A DNA stretch of 64,000 nt. Source: WRGT01 sp942493035. Its GTDB lineage: Bacteria; Spirochaetota; UBA4802; UBA5550. The stretch lies in assembly GCA_942493035.1 (NCBI GenBank), contig OW818666.1:3658001-3722000 (forward strand), in the 5' to 3' direction. Positions 45,279 through 55,227 of this stretch are shown here, in pieces. A program made the translations under genes and the position numbers. The first letter of the stretch is position 1. Each line of letters opens with the position of its first letter. The notes beneath the pieces were generated by a model. It did not search any database, was not told the DNA's origin, and saw nothing but the letters and a program-made list of their open reading frames with translations.

Positions 45279-46550
45279 ATGAAAAAAATTCTAATTGCAG
45301 TCGCTGTAATGACACAGCTTTTTATCTTCAATCCGTTATTTTCAGCGGTATATGAAGCTTCAACTCTTCACAACTCTGTATCAAGATCTGAAACAGTTCA
45401 GAATCTATACATGAAAAGATGGGATACTCTAAAGGTTGAAAATTTCTATTTTGACATCTACGGTAAAATTAACTGGGTATTCGGATTTGATGTTAACACA
45501 GTTAATGCCGGTACAGACGAAGTAGAGACGACAGATCTCAAACTTACCAGAACATACGGAAGTATGACCGTTGCAATGCCTATAGGCGGACACAGAGCAA
45601 CACCGGAAGAAAACGATCTTATTATAGCTTTAACTACAACCGGTTTCCACTATGGACTGACAAAAGAGATTGAGGTTGACCGCGGAGCTGCAGGAAACGA
45701 CACAATTACAGATTATAAACACTCACAGTTTTTTGACGACATATATGCATTCTCAATCATGTACAGACCTTACTTCGTTTTTCATGGCGGATTAATATTC
45801 AATAATGAGTATGCACCTGAAGAAGATGGAACAATGGATTATTATGATCCGATAAAGAGTTACAGTAAGAAATTTTTTGCTCTTGAAGTATATGGAGCAG
45901 CAGCTTTAAGCATGAACATAGATGAAGGAAAACCTGAATCTATAAAAACTGATATAGCAATCAATCCGATTATCGCATTTGTAAAAGATATTTCAAATCC
46001 TTATATCCCTCTTGCTTTTATAGGTGTAGAACGTACAGCAGCTTACAATGACGAGATATATGATGCAGTATGGGTTAATAAGGTTAAAATTCCTGCTTTG
46101 GATTATCCAAAGGATACAGCTACTTTGAATATACTCTCACTTAAATTAATTCAAAGACTGTCAACATACTTGACTGTTGAAGGTTTCTACGCTGCCCAGT
46201 ATATTACAGAAGATATCTATACTAAAGCTGACAACAAGCCTATCGACGTAAGTGTAACTAAAGAGTGGTATCTCCGCATAAATTTTGACCCTATCAAAGG
46301 AACATACGGAGATGCAACACTTAAAGCTTTTACCGGAATCAGCTGGTACTGGGATCCTGCAATTGCGATTCATAGAGACAGTCCTGATAAAGGATATGAC
46401 GTATATGGATGGATACTCGGCGCAGAAGCAAATTTTAAACATTTCGGAGCAGATTTTACTACCGAATATAACTTTTCAACTGAACTCAAAAAGCTCATAG
46501 AAACATCAGACAAATGGGCAGTTGAGGGCAGTGTATTTTTCAGGATATAA
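45279..46550 (+). CDS. porin-like outer-membrane beta-barrel protein
   Basis: A signal peptide spans about 1-23 (MKKILIAVAVMTQLFIFNPLFSA). The rest is made of alternating polar/aromatic strands with short turns and no hydrophobic helix, and the chain ends WAVEGSVFFRI, as outer-membrane strands often do. This fits a beta-barrel porin, but I cannot place it in a named family. The ATG at 45279 is preferred over a GTG at 45270. A lipoprotein gene follows after 13 nt. Confidence 0.65.
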   Translation: MKKILIAVAVMTQLFIFNPLFSAVYEASTLHNSVSRSETVQNLYMKRWDTLKVENFYFDIYGKINWVFGFDVNTVNAGTDEVETTDLKLTRTYGSMTVAMPIGGHRATPEENDLIIALTTTGFHYGLTKEIEVDRGAAGNDTITDYKHSQFFDDIYAFSIMYRPYFVFHGGLIFNNEYAPEEDGTMDYYDPIKSYSKKFFALEVYGAAALSMNIDEGKPESIKTDIAINPIIAFVKDISNPYIPLAFIGVERTAAYNDEIYDAVWVNKVKIPALDYPKDTATLNILSLKLIQRLSTYLTVEGFYAAQYITEDIYTKADNKPIDVSVTKEWYLRINFDPIKGTYGDATLKAFTGISWYWDPAIAIHRDSPDKGYDVYGWILGAEANFKHFGADFTTEYNFSTELKKLIETSDKWAVEGSVFFRI

Positions 46551-46563
46551 ATGAGGAATAAAT

Positions 46564-47046
46564 ATGAAATATATTAAACTGATAATATTAGCAACGTTCT
46601 TAAGTACAATGTTCACAGGATGTTCATACGTGTCGGACTATGTCGAAGGAAAAATTTCAGACAGAGCATCTTTTGCGGTTGAAGCAGAATATATTCAAGT
46701 TGATGATGATGTTGCGCTTAGTTGGGACGAAACAGATTCAAGCGACAATTTTGCAGGTATTGAGATATACCGCACATCAAGACCAAACGATGAATATTCT
46801 GAATATGAACTTGTGGCAAGCAGGTATAATACTTCTTTAGTAGTAGTTGGAGATCTAACAACCTCAATAAAAAAATGTATTGTTGAATCACCAGGATCAA
46901 CCGGAACTTACTTTTACAGAGTTGCAATTATTCACATCGAAGACGACGATGATGATGTTCCATATAATCCAGGAATCGAATCTGAATACAATGATTATAC
47001 AGATATTCATGCTGTAAGCGGTTACGGGGAAGTTTATATTCCTTAA
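46564..47046 (+). CDS. small lipoprotein with fibronectin-III-like domain
   Basis: The lipobox TMFTGC at about residues 15-20 gives a lipidated N-terminus. The remaining 140 residues resemble one fibronectin type III/Ig-like domain: VALSWDETDSSDNFAGIEIYRTS at the first strands and GTYFYRVAIIHI late. An acidic loop (EDDDDDVP) follows. It is co-transcribed with the porin-like gene and may be its partner at the envelope. A terminator follows. Confidence 0.75.
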   Translation: MKYIKLIILATFLSTMFTGCSYVSDYVEGKISDRASFAVEAEYIQVDDDVALSWDETDSSDNFAGIEIYRTSRPNDEYSEYELVASRYNTSLVVVGDLTTSIKKCIVESPGSTGTYFYRVAIIHIEDDDDDVPYNPGIESEYNDYTDIHAVSGYGEVYIP

Positions 47047-47080
47047 CTATTTGTATAAATTTAAACTATATTTAAAAACT

Positions 47081-47119
47081 AAAAATTGGATACCACATCA
47101 GGTATCCATTTTTATTTTT
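47081..47119. terminator. intrinsic terminator after the porin-lipoprotein operon
   Basis: GGATACC - ACATCA - GGTATCC (47088-47107) with A/T-extended arms, followed by ATTTTTATTTTT. The A-run before it could let it work for the opposite strand too. Confidence 0.85.
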
Positions 47120-47149
47120 CATGTTATTATTACTTCTAAAATCGTTATT

Positions 47150-47227
47150 TAGGGCGGTTCCTAAAAACTCCGTTTTCAGAACAGCTGGTAGCCCTGCGGG
47201 CCGTCTTAATGGGCTGCCGCCCCTTAG
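47150..47227. repeat. complex inverted-repeat region
   Basis: TTAGGGCGG near 47149-47157 and CCGCCCCTTA near 47217-47226 form outer arms; GGTAGCCC (from 47188) and GGGCTGCC (47211-47218) form an inner stem with one mismatch. It lies between convergent genes. Possibly a dispersed repeat; only one copy seen here. Confidence 0.4.
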
Positions 47228-47319
47228 ACCCTGTAAAGATAGTATTATTGGTACTGCCCTTTATTCAACTTCTCATGAGTAAATCGCTTAATTTTATTAA
47301 ATTCAGCACTACTTTTAAA

Positions 47320-49398
47320 TTATTTATCACTAATCTTTGAAAAATCGATAAGACTTTTAAAATTATTAAGAATCACCTCAAGAATTGAAAGCCTGTTATC
47401 ACGAACCGGAATACTCTTATCCATAACCATAACTTTGTCGAAGAAATTATCAATACACTGTTTAGCATCTGAAATGAGCTTAAAGAGATCTATATATCTG
47501 CTTTCCGCAATAAGTGCAGAAATCTCCTTCTCTTTAGCATTAAAGAAGCTGTAGAGTTCCCTCTCTTCACTCACTTCCATGAGTGATTCACTGAAAGTGA
47601 GTTTATAATCTTTATTGTCTTTACGGAAACCGTTCAGTATATTGTTCATCCTTTTAAAGCCTAAAAGAAGTTCGGAGAATTTTTCATCTTTTCTAAAACT
47701 GTTAAGACTCTCTGCACGTCTGAAAAGTTCAAGATAATCTGTATTGCCGGCAATCATACATGCATCAATTTCGTCATACTTAAAGCCTTCTTCGGTAAAA
47801 ATTGTCTTCGCTCTTGCGTTTACAAATTCTATAATTTTCTCAACAAGATCTTTTCCGTTTTTATAGTTCCCGGAAATTTTATCCAGAACCTCACTCAACT
47901 CAAGTGAGAGATTGTTTCTGATGATAAGCTCAACAACTGCATTGGACTGGCGTCTCAGCGCATACGGATCCTGCGATCCTTTAGGAATATTCCCCACTGA
48001 GTACGAACCGAAAATATTATCAATCTTCTCCGCAAGTGAGAGAACAACTGATACAATCGCAGAAGGAACCACATCGCCGTAAAATCTCGGTCTGTAGTGA
48101 TCATTGATCGCTTCGGCAACCTCTTTATCCTCTCCGTCATTCAATGCATAAATTCTACCCACGCGCCCCTGAAGTGAAGCAAACTCATAAACCATAGCAG
48201 TATCAAGATCGGCCTTGGATAGAAAAACAGCCCTATCTATTTTAGCTTTAACTTTATCATCAAGCTTCAAAGAGTCTGCTATCTGCGATGCCGCAGACTT
48301 CATTCTCCCAATCTTGTCGTAAATACTTCCAAGCTCTTTGTGAAACATGACATTCTTCAGAGAGTCCACTCTCTGCTCAAGTTTCAGTTTCGCATCCTCT
48401 CTATAAAAGAATTTTGCATCGGTAAATCTTGCCGATATTACCTTTACATTCCCTTTTACAATATTCTCATTTTCGAGATTATTCGCAGTAACAAGAAATT
48501 TATTAATCAGTTTACCCTGGGTGCTCAGTATGGCAAAGTATTTCTGGTGCTCTTTCATCTCTGTAATAAGAACAATGTCAGGTATTTCTAAAAAGTCTTT
48601 GTTGAACTCGCATGTTATTATATGGGGATTCTCCACAAGAAAAGTAACTGTATCGAGCAGCTCTTCATCCTCGTTAAGAACTCCACCTGCAGCCTGTGCG
48701 GCTTTTATAAGGGAATTTCTTATCAGCTCCTTTCTCTCGCTCTGATCAAGAATAACACCATTCTCTTTCAGTTTTCCTTCATACTCTGATATATTAGTGA
48801 TCTCTATCATTTTGTTATACTGAACAAAATGTCCTCTTGTACAATTTCCGGATTTTATTCCTTCAATCTCAAAAGGGATCAGTTTATCATTAAACATAAG
48901 AACAAAATACTGGATCGGCCGCGGGAAAGTGACTTTTTTATCACTCCACTTCATTCTTTTTGGAAACTGGAGATTTGCTATACAGAACTCAAGTATTTCC
49001 GGAATTATATTCTCTGTTTTTTCAGATGAAAGCGTCTTTGAAGCAAAAACATAGTTTCCTTTATCAGTCTCTCTGACCGCAGTATCCTTCAGCTCAATAC
49101 TATTTCCGCGAAGGAAGCCCTCCATCGCTTTTGTAGGAGCTCCAGTGCTGTCATAAGCTGCCTGTGCTGACGGTCCTTTCAATTCAACAACTTCACTTCT
49201 TTGAATATCCGCCAAGCCTGAAATAAGTACTGCCATTCTTCTTGGTGTTGCATATGTTTCAATTTCATCGAAATCAATCCGCAATTCGGTAAGTTTATCT
49301 CTGAATATATTTTTTAATGAGTTGATCGCAGGCTGTATATAACCTGCAGGGATCTCCTCTGATCCTATTTCACATAGAAAATTTGCATTGTTAAGCAT
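47320..49398 (-). CDS. glyS: glycine-tRNA ligase beta subunit
   Basis: GlyS is the tRNA-binding subunit of the bacterial alpha2beta2 glycyl-tRNA synthetase. The protein starts FLCEIGSEEIPAGYI, has ATPRRMAVLISGL near residue 65, PKRMKW and FPRPIQYFV near 150, and a C-terminal helical anticodon-binding region; 692 residues is the usual length. I use the ATG at 49398 with GGGAG 6 nt upstream, instead of the frame start at 49443. The catalytic alpha subunit gene glyQ is not next to it, which is unusual. Confidence 0.95.
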   Translation of the reverse strand: MLNNANFLCEIGSEEIPAGYIQPAINSLKNIFRDKLTELRIDFDEIETYATPRRMAVLISGLADIQRSEVVELKGPSAQAAYDSTGAPTKAMEGFLRGNSIELKDTAVRETDKGNYVFASKTLSSEKTENIIPEILEFCIANLQFPKRMKWSDKKVTFPRPIQYFVLMFNDKLIPFEIEGIKSGNCTRGHFVQYNKMIEITNISEYEGKLKENGVILDQSERKELIRNSLIKAAQAAGGVLNEDEELLDTVTFLVENPHIITCEFNKDFLEIPDIVLITEMKEHQKYFAILSTQGKLINKFLVTANNLENENIVKGNVKVISARFTDAKFFYREDAKLKLEQRVDSLKNVMFHKELGSIYDKIGRMKSAASQIADSLKLDDKVKAKIDRAVFLSKADLDTAMVYEFASLQGRVGRIYALNDGEDKEVAEAINDHYRPRFYGDVVPSAIVSVVLSLAEKIDNIFGSYSVGNIPKGSQDPYALRRQSNAVVELIIRNNLSLELSEVLDKISGNYKNGKDLVEKIIEFVNARAKTIFTEEGFKYDEIDACMIAGNTDYLELFRRAESLNSFRKDEKFSELLLGFKRMNNILNGFRKDNKDYKLTFSESLMEVSEERELYSFFNAKEKEISALIAESRYIDLFKLISDAKQCIDNFFDKVMVMDKSIPVRDNRLSILEVILNNFKSLIDFSKISDK

Positions 49399-49665
49399 AT
49401 AGTACTCCCGAACAGATTTTTTATTCCCGACACCTTGTTTCATGCACGCAGGGGGATTTTTACAGAAATTAAAAACTCACAGCCAAAGCCCGGATATTTA
49501 CTTTGATAATATTAAGCTGAACACAAGCATCCCTAAAGGGTAAACTTTAAATTTATCGTAAGATTTTATAGGGCTTTAAAATAAAGTATATATTGAGGTA
49601 TCACAGAGGGTCTTCATTGAGTCAATAAATTTTTAGAACAGAGAAAAGTGGTTATGCTGAAGAAC

Positions 49666-50775
49666 CTATCTTTTCAGATATTTTTTCGGATTAATATGAT
49701 CTCCCTGTTTTATCAGTTCAAAGTGCAGATGCGGTCCGGTAGATCTTCCGGTATTTCCGCTTTTTGCTACATTCTGACCCTGCTTGACATACTGCCCTTC
49801 TTTAACAATAATCCGCGATAGATGACCATATAAGCTCTTCCATCCGCCGGGATGAGCAATAATTACTGCATTCCCATATCCACCCATCCAACCGGCATAA
49901 GCGACCTTACCATATTTTGTTGACCTTACCCAATCGTACCGGATAGCTATATCCATTCCTTTATGAAATTCCCTATAGCTGTGGTTAAACGGATTTCGTC
50001 TCCACCCATAACCTGCAGTGATTCTTCTACTTGATGTGGGCCATAAAAATCCTGAAAATATATTCTGCGGTTTCGCATCTGGAATAAAAACAACTTCACC
50101 CTGCGGAACAAAATCAGGATTTCTGAAATTATTTTCCGCCAGAATTTTTTCAACAGGTATTTTATACTTTGCTGCAAGGCCCGCAACATTGTTGCCTTCT
50201 CTCATATTATAAAGAATACCCTCTTTGTTGGGTATTCTCAGAGTTGTTCCCGGATCAACATAATCGTAGGATTTTAAATTATTGCTGCCGCATATAGTGT
50301 CAATTGAAACACCGTACTTCTTAGCAATACCGTTAAGGCTTTCACCCGATTTTACTTTATGTGTCTGAACTTTAAGCGGAGTGCTTACAGAGGGGACTGA
50401 GAAATCTGTTTTATCTGAAAGAAGAAGTTCATTCTTAAGTTTTTCATCTTCTTCAATGTTTTTAATGTCATAATCGGCAAGAACCATCAAGCCGCCGGCT
50501 TCGCTTTCATTTGAATCTTCTGCAGCCTCAGCGTTAACCGCTGTAGATGCTCCTGCAGATGCTTCACCCGAAGGAATAGCCGTAATAATAATAGATGAAA
50601 TTATAATAAAACCGGCAGTCATGGCGACAGCCTTCGAAAGGCGGAAAAAGTCTTTCTTATAAATATTTCTTATATATGTACCATTCTTTCCGATATAAAT
50701 AAATACTATATCGTTGGTAAAAATATTTATAGTTAGTTTTCCTATTTTATATGTATTAAATCCTTTCTTAAACAT
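49666..50775 (-). CDS. LysM-M23 murein endopeptidase, membrane anchored
   Basis: A basic cytoplasmic N-terminus (about 1-47), one membrane helix (48-67), a variable linker, two LysM domains (about 139-182 and 189-232) and an M23 peptidase domain (about 256-363). The M23 zinc motifs are HKGMD (H271, D275) and HLHFE (H349, H351), so it should be active. It lies downstream of the bactofilin gene. In several helical or curved bacteria such pairs shape the cell: the bactofilin scaffold positions the endopeptidase. Confidence 0.94.
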   Translation of the reverse strand: MFKKGFNTYKIGKLTINIFTNDIVFIYIGKNGTYIRNIYKKDFFRLSKAVAMTAGFIIISSIIITAIPSGEASAGASTAVNAEAAEDSNESEAGGLMVLADYDIKNIEEDEKLKNELLLSDKTDFSVPSVSTPLKVQTHKVKSGESLNGIAKKYGVSIDTICGSNNLKSYDYVDPGTTLRIPNKEGILYNMREGNNVAGLAAKYKIPVEKILAENNFRNPDFVPQGEVVFIPDAKPQNIFSGFLWPTSSRRITAGYGWRRNPFNHSYREFHKGMDIAIRYDWVRSTKYGKVAYAGWMGGYGNAVIIAHPGGWKSLYGHLSRIIVKEGQYVKQGQNVAKSGNTGRSTGPHLHFELIKQGDHINPKKYLKR

Positions 50776-50850
50776 CCTTCTATAATCTGCTTATTTAAAA
50801 TTATTAGATATTATTCACTTATCGTCTATTATAATAAAAATATTTAGTCT

Positions 50851-51264
50851 TTATTTTTTATCAGGAATTTTGTTTACAAGTGATGAGCCTGAATAAACTT
50901 CTTCTATATATCTTTTAGGATCTTTTTTATTCATGCCTGTAATTGTAATCTTACCATGCGCTACAACGCCGCGCTGGATAGATATCGCCGGTGCAGTAAT
51001 GTCTCCCAGAACTTTAGCTGTTTCGAGAAGTCTTACCTCATTTTCAGCAGTTATATTTCCAATAACAGTCCCTGCTACAACAACTGATTTAGCAAAAATA
51101 TCTGTTTTAATTCTTCCCTTTTCACCTACAACCAGTTCTTCATCAGTTTTAATCTCACCCTCAAACTTACCATCTATCTTTAAAGAGCCGCTGATGTAGA
51201 ATTTTCCTTCGAAAACTGAACCCTCTCCGATTGTACTGTTTATCCCTTCAGGTTTTGGTGCCAT
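50851..51264 (-). CDS. bactofilin
   Basis: The 137-residue protein is a single bactofilin (DUF583) domain made of short repeated strands: NSTIGEGSVFEGKFYISGSLKIDGKFEGEI, then VVVAGTVIGNITAENEVRLLETAKVLGDI. Bactofilins assemble into filaments without nucleotide. The gene precedes the LysM-M23 peptidase by 75 nt, the well-known pairing for cell-shape control, as with CcmA and Csd1 in Helicobacter. Confidence 0.94.
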   Translation of the reverse strand: MAPKPEGINSTIGEGSVFEGKFYISGSLKIDGKFEGEIKTDEELVVGEKGRIKTDIFAKSVVVAGTVIGNITAENEVRLLETAKVLGDITAPAISIQRGVVAHGKITITGMNKKDPKRYIEEVYSGSSLVNKIPDKK

Positions 51265-51372
51265 AAAAATACTCCATTAATACAGATAATTATTACTAAG
51301 AAACAAGAATTTAAGTTTAAAACCGTCTGCCTGTATGTAAATCAATTAATTACTATACGTCAAATATTATTT

Positions 51373-52638
51373 TTAAATTGATAAGTCAAAACTATCAAGT
51401 TTGACTTTCTTTTTCAGTTTTCCAACAGAGACAAGTGACATTGTTTTGTCTCTGAATATTTTATCGCAGACCCTCATATAGTCATCGTGAGTAATATTAT
51501 CTATGACTTTTACTATATCATTAAAATCGAAATACCTGCCGTAAGTCATTTCATTTCTTGCAAGCTGGCTCATTCTTACTTCATTACTCTCAAGGCTGAG
51601 TGCGAGATTACCCTTCATATACGTCTTCGTATCACGGAACTCCTCGTCAGTAATTCCGTCGTAGAACATCTTTTTGCACTCTTTCATGATCAGATCAACG
51701 GTTAATGCGAATTTCTCCGGAAGAGTGGCACAATATATTCCGAATACACCGCAATCTAAGTATGATGAATGAAAAGAATAGATTGAATAGCTGATCCCCT
51801 CTTTTTCACGGATGTTCTGAAAAAGTCTCGATGACATACTTCCGCCGAGAATTGTACTAAGAATATAGAGTCCCCAACGGTCATCTTCGCCGCGCTTAAT
51901 CCCTTCAAGCCCCATACAGAAATGTACTTGCTCGAGATCCTTCTCCATATGCTCACGGGAAATTCTTGCAGGAACTGCCGTATCAATATCAGTTACAGGG
52001 ATTATAACATTTTTTTCTTTTCCGAAATATGTGGAAATAAGACCCTGCGCCTTATCGGAATCAAAATTTCCGGCAATGGCAAGAATCGCATTTTTATTTA
52101 CATAGTGTGAATTATAAAATGTAGTAATTGTTTCTCGGGATGTTTTTCCAATCCCTTCGATTGAACCGAGAATTGAATGACTTAAGGGATTTCCCTGAAG
52201 CATTTTCTCCATGAAAAAATCGTGAATGAATTCATCAGGAGTATCCTCATACATTCTGATCTCTTCCACAATTACGTTTTTCTCTTTCTCTAATTCTTCC
52301 GGATCAAAAAGAGAGTTATAGTACATATCAGATAGAATTTCAAGTGCGAGTTCGAGATAATCTGATACAACATTTATATAATAGCAGGTGTACTCCCTGT
52401 TGGTTGCAGCGTTATGCTGTCCCCCGACGCGGTCTATGCTTCTGGCGATATCGCCTGCTGTATATTTTTCTGTCCCCTTAAACAGCATATGCTCAACAAA
52501 GTGAGCATATCCATACTGATCAGAACTTTCATCTCTTGAACCCTTATTGATCCAGAGACCAACAGAGACAGAGACTACTTCCCGTACAGGTTCAAGAAGA
52601 ACTGAGAGTCCGTTTTCCTGCTTATATTTTATTACCAT
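51373..52638 (-). CDS. M16-family zinc peptidase
   Basis: The inverted zinc motif HxxEH reads H46-FV-E49-H50, and the downstream third ligand lies in the EEIRMYEDTP region near 125. The 421-residue chain has both M16 halves (second half around VHFCMGLEGIKRGEDDRWGLYILS). It follows pnp by about 130 nt on the same strand, a position common for this gene in many bacteria. Substrates are small peptides or misfolded proteins; none is known for this branch. Confidence 0.93.
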   Translation of the reverse strand: MVIKYKQENGLSVLLEPVREVVSVSVGLWINKGSRDESSDQYGYAHFVEHMLFKGTEKYTAGDIARSIDRVGGQHNAATNREYTCYYINVVSDYLELALEILSDMYYNSLFDPEELEKEKNVIVEEIRMYEDTPDEFIHDFFMEKMLQGNPLSHSILGSIEGIGKTSRETITTFYNSHYVNKNAILAIAGNFDSDKAQGLISTYFGKEKNVIIPVTDIDTAVPARISREHMEKDLEQVHFCMGLEGIKRGEDDRWGLYILSTILGGSMSSRLFQNIREKEGISYSIYSFHSSYLDCGVFGIYCATLPEKFALTVDLIMKECKKMFYDGITDEEFRDTKTYMKGNLALSLESNEVRMSQLARNEMTYGRYFDFNDIVKVIDNITHDDYMRVCDKIFRDKTMSLVSVGKLKKKVKLDSFDLSI

Positions 52639-52746
52639 TTATTCTTCTTAAACTTCTATTTTAATTACCAAAAGTTTATATTCAAAAACTATATTGGTTA
52701 ATACTTAAAACCATCTAACCTAAAAAGGGAACAAAGTATAATCCTT

Positions 52747-52769
52747 GCCCCCTCCGGGGGTGCGGGGGC
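52747..52769 (-). terminator. GC-rich hairpin after pnp (family 3, copy B)
   Basis: GCCCCCTCCGGGGGTGCGGGGGC gives overlapping stems immediately after the pnp stop. It resembles the repeat at 28593. No T-run follows on the pnp strand, so any terminating role is inferred. Confidence 0.45.
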
Positions 52770-54848
52770 TTATTCTTCCATCGCTTCTTTTCTACTAAGG
52801 TCAATTCTGCCCTGACGGTCAATTTTAATAACCTTAACCTTCATCTTATCGCCAACGGCGCAGATATCAGTAACTTCCTTAACCCGTGCATTATCAAGAT
52901 TTGATATGTGAACAAGACCCTCTTTACCCGGAGCAATTTCAACAAAAGCTCCGAACTCCATGATCTTCTTAACAGTCCCTGTATAAATAGTTCCTATCTC
53001 TATATCTTCAGCTATTCCAAGAATTATTTTAACAGCTGCATCAATTGCATCCTGACTTGTTGATGAAACAACAACTTTTCCGGTATCATCTATATTGATC
53101 TCAGCGCCTGTCTCCTCAACAATTTTCTTGATTACTCTTCCGCCAGGTCCTATGATCTCACCGATCTTTTCAGTTCTCACCTTTAATGTTTTAATCTTAG
53201 GTGCATGAGCAGATAAAGCAGATTCAGGCTTAGAAAGAAATGAATCCATTATCTTTAAGATATGAAGTCTGCCCTCTTTGGCCTGTGCAAGAGCCGATTT
53301 CATAATCTCGGGAGTGATTCCTTCGATTTTTATATCAAGCTGAAATGCAGTAATACCTGTTTCTGTTCCAGATACTTTAAAGTCCATGTCGCCAAGGTGA
53401 TCTTCAAGTCCCTGTATATCACTAAGAATTGAATACTTATCCCCTTCCATGATAAGACCCATTGCAATACCTGCAACAGCAGCCTTAATCGGAACTCCAG
53501 CGTTAAATAGTGCAAGAGAACCTGAACAAACGCTGGCCATTGAAGACGAACCATTAGATTCAAGAATCTCCGATACCTGACGTATTGTATAAGGGAAATC
53601 CGCAAGATCAGGAATTACATATTCAAGAGATCTCTCTGCAAGCATTCCATGACCGATTTCACGTCTTCCAGGATTACCGGTTCTTCCAGTTTCACCGACA
53701 GAGAATGGAGGGAAATTATAATGAAGCATGAATCTCTTCTCGCTTCGTCCCTCAAGCCCTTCAAGTCTTTGAGATTCAGCAAGTGTTCCAAGAGTTGTTA
53801 TCCCGAGACTCTGAGTCTCCCCTCTTGTAAATACAGCCGAACCGTGAGCCCTAGGAAGAATTCCTGTCATTATATCTATTGCACGGATGTCTTTAAGTCC
53901 GCGTCCGTCTGCACGGGCACCTTCATCAAGACATCTCTTTCTCATTATTTCGCCGTCAAGAGCATCAACAATCCCTCTAAGCTGGCCGATAGAAGCAGAA
54001 AACTCTTCTTTCAGTTCCTCTTTAGCTTTTGCGTAAATCTCTGCCCATTTATCTTCTCGTGGCTTTTTCACAGTAATAAGCTTAAGCTGTTCAAGATCGG
54101 AATAATATCTCTCTCTTACAACTCTCTTCAGTTCCTCATCCTGCTTAAAGGACTTGTATTCAAAAGCAGGTTTGTTAACTGCTTTTTTCAATTCATCCTG
54201 AACATCACATATCAGCTTGATATTGTCATGTGCAAACTGAACTGCTGCAAGCATATCCTCTTCAGATACATTCTTTGAGCTTCCTTCAATCATTGTAACA
54301 GCTTTTCTTGTACCTGCTACAACCAGATCTATGTCACTCTCTTCAGATTCCTTAAAAGTCGGATTAACTATAAATTCTCCGTTAACTCTTCCTACTCTGA
54401 CTGCTCCGACAGGACCGTTGAACGGCATGCCTGAAACAGCAAGTGCAGCAGACGCAGCATTTATTGCAATTACATCGTGCTGATTTATACCATCAGCAGA
54501 GATAACATATAGTATTACCTGAACTTCATTAACAAAATCTTCCGGAAAAAGCGGACGCAAAGGTCTGTCTGTAAGCCTGGAAACTAGAACCTCTTTATCA
54601 CTTGGTCTGCTCTCTCTCTTTATAAATCCGCCGGGGATTTTACCCGCAGCGTATGCTTTTTCTCTGTAATCAACTGTCAGAGGGAAAAAGTCCTGTCCCT
54701 CTTTTACATCTCTCGATGCAACAGCACTTGCAAAAACTACAATCTCACCGTACGATACTGCAACAGCTCCGTCAGCCTGCTTAGCAAGATAACCTGTATT
54801 GAAGTTCAGCTTTTCTTTTCCAATTTCTAAACTATAATCAAATGACAT
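52770..54848 (-). CDS. pnp: polyribonucleotide nucleotidyltransferase
   Basis: PNPase degrades RNA from the 3' end with phosphate and is part of RNA-decay complexes. The 692-residue chain has two RNase PH-like domains (first with KIPGGFIKRESRPSDKE, second with THGMLAERSLE-type GRREIGHGMLAERSLE), a KH domain (IIGPGGRVIKKIVEETGAEI near 555) and a C-terminal S1 domain (GTVKKIMEFGAFVEIAPG near 622). It follows rpsO, the usual pair. Confidence 0.98.
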   Translation of the reverse strand: MSFDYSLEIGKEKLNFNTGYLAKQADGAVAVSYGEIVVFASAVASRDVKEGQDFFPLTVDYREKAYAAGKIPGGFIKRESRPSDKEVLVSRLTDRPLRPLFPEDFVNEVQVILYVISADGINQHDVIAINAASAALAVSGMPFNGPVGAVRVGRVNGEFIVNPTFKESEESDIDLVVAGTRKAVTMIEGSSKNVSEEDMLAAVQFAHDNIKLICDVQDELKKAVNKPAFEYKSFKQDEELKRVVRERYYSDLEQLKLITVKKPREDKWAEIYAKAKEELKEEFSASIGQLRGIVDALDGEIMRKRCLDEGARADGRGLKDIRAIDIMTGILPRAHGSAVFTRGETQSLGITTLGTLAESQRLEGLEGRSEKRFMLHYNFPPFSVGETGRTGNPGRREIGHGMLAERSLEYVIPDLADFPYTIRQVSEILESNGSSSMASVCSGSLALFNAGVPIKAAVAGIAMGLIMEGDKYSILSDIQGLEDHLGDMDFKVSGTETGITAFQLDIKIEGITPEIMKSALAQAKEGRLHILKIMDSFLSKPESALSAHAPKIKTLKVRTEKIGEIIGPGGRVIKKIVEETGAEINIDDTGKVVVSSTSQDAIDAAVKIILGIAEDIEIGTIYTGTVKKIMEFGAFVEIAPGKEGLVHISNLDNARVKEVTDICAVGDKMKVKVIKIDRQGRIDLSRKEAMEE

Positions 54849-54929
54849 TAAAACCTCTCACAACACTTATTTGATACCGGTATTATAAAATAAAATATAA
54901 TACCGGTATTTGCGGATGGACCGCGATTG

Positions 54930-55187
54930 CTATCTTCTTAGACCAAGTTCCTTAATAATACTTCTGTATTTATCCAGATCTTTTCCTTTAAGATAATCAA
55001 GAAGTCTTCTTCTCTGACCAACAAGTTTTAATAAGCCTCTTCTTGAATGATGGTCCTTCGCATGTACCTTGAAATGTTCTGTAAGATGATTAATCCTTTC
55101 TGTCAATAAGGCTATCTGCACTTCAGGAGAACCAGTGTCCCCTTCATGTCTCATGTACTTACCGATTATCTCTGTCTTGGTTGTCAT
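54930..55187 (-). CDS. rpsO: 30S ribosomal protein S15
   Basis: An 85-residue S15 with the standard segments GDTGSPEVQIALLTERINHLTEH and HHSRRGLLKLVGQRRRLLDYL (shortened). S15 binds 16S rRNA in the central domain. It lies between truB and pnp; no ribF is present between truB and rpsO, unlike many bacteria. Confidence 0.98.
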   Translation of the reverse strand: MTTKTEIIGKYMRHEGDTGSPEVQIALLTERINHLTEHFKVHAKDHHSRRGLLKLVGQRRRLLDYLKGKDLDKYRSIIKELGLRR

Positions 55188-55227
55188 ATTTTGTTATATC
55201 CTCCTAATTGATTCGTTTTTTCATTTT

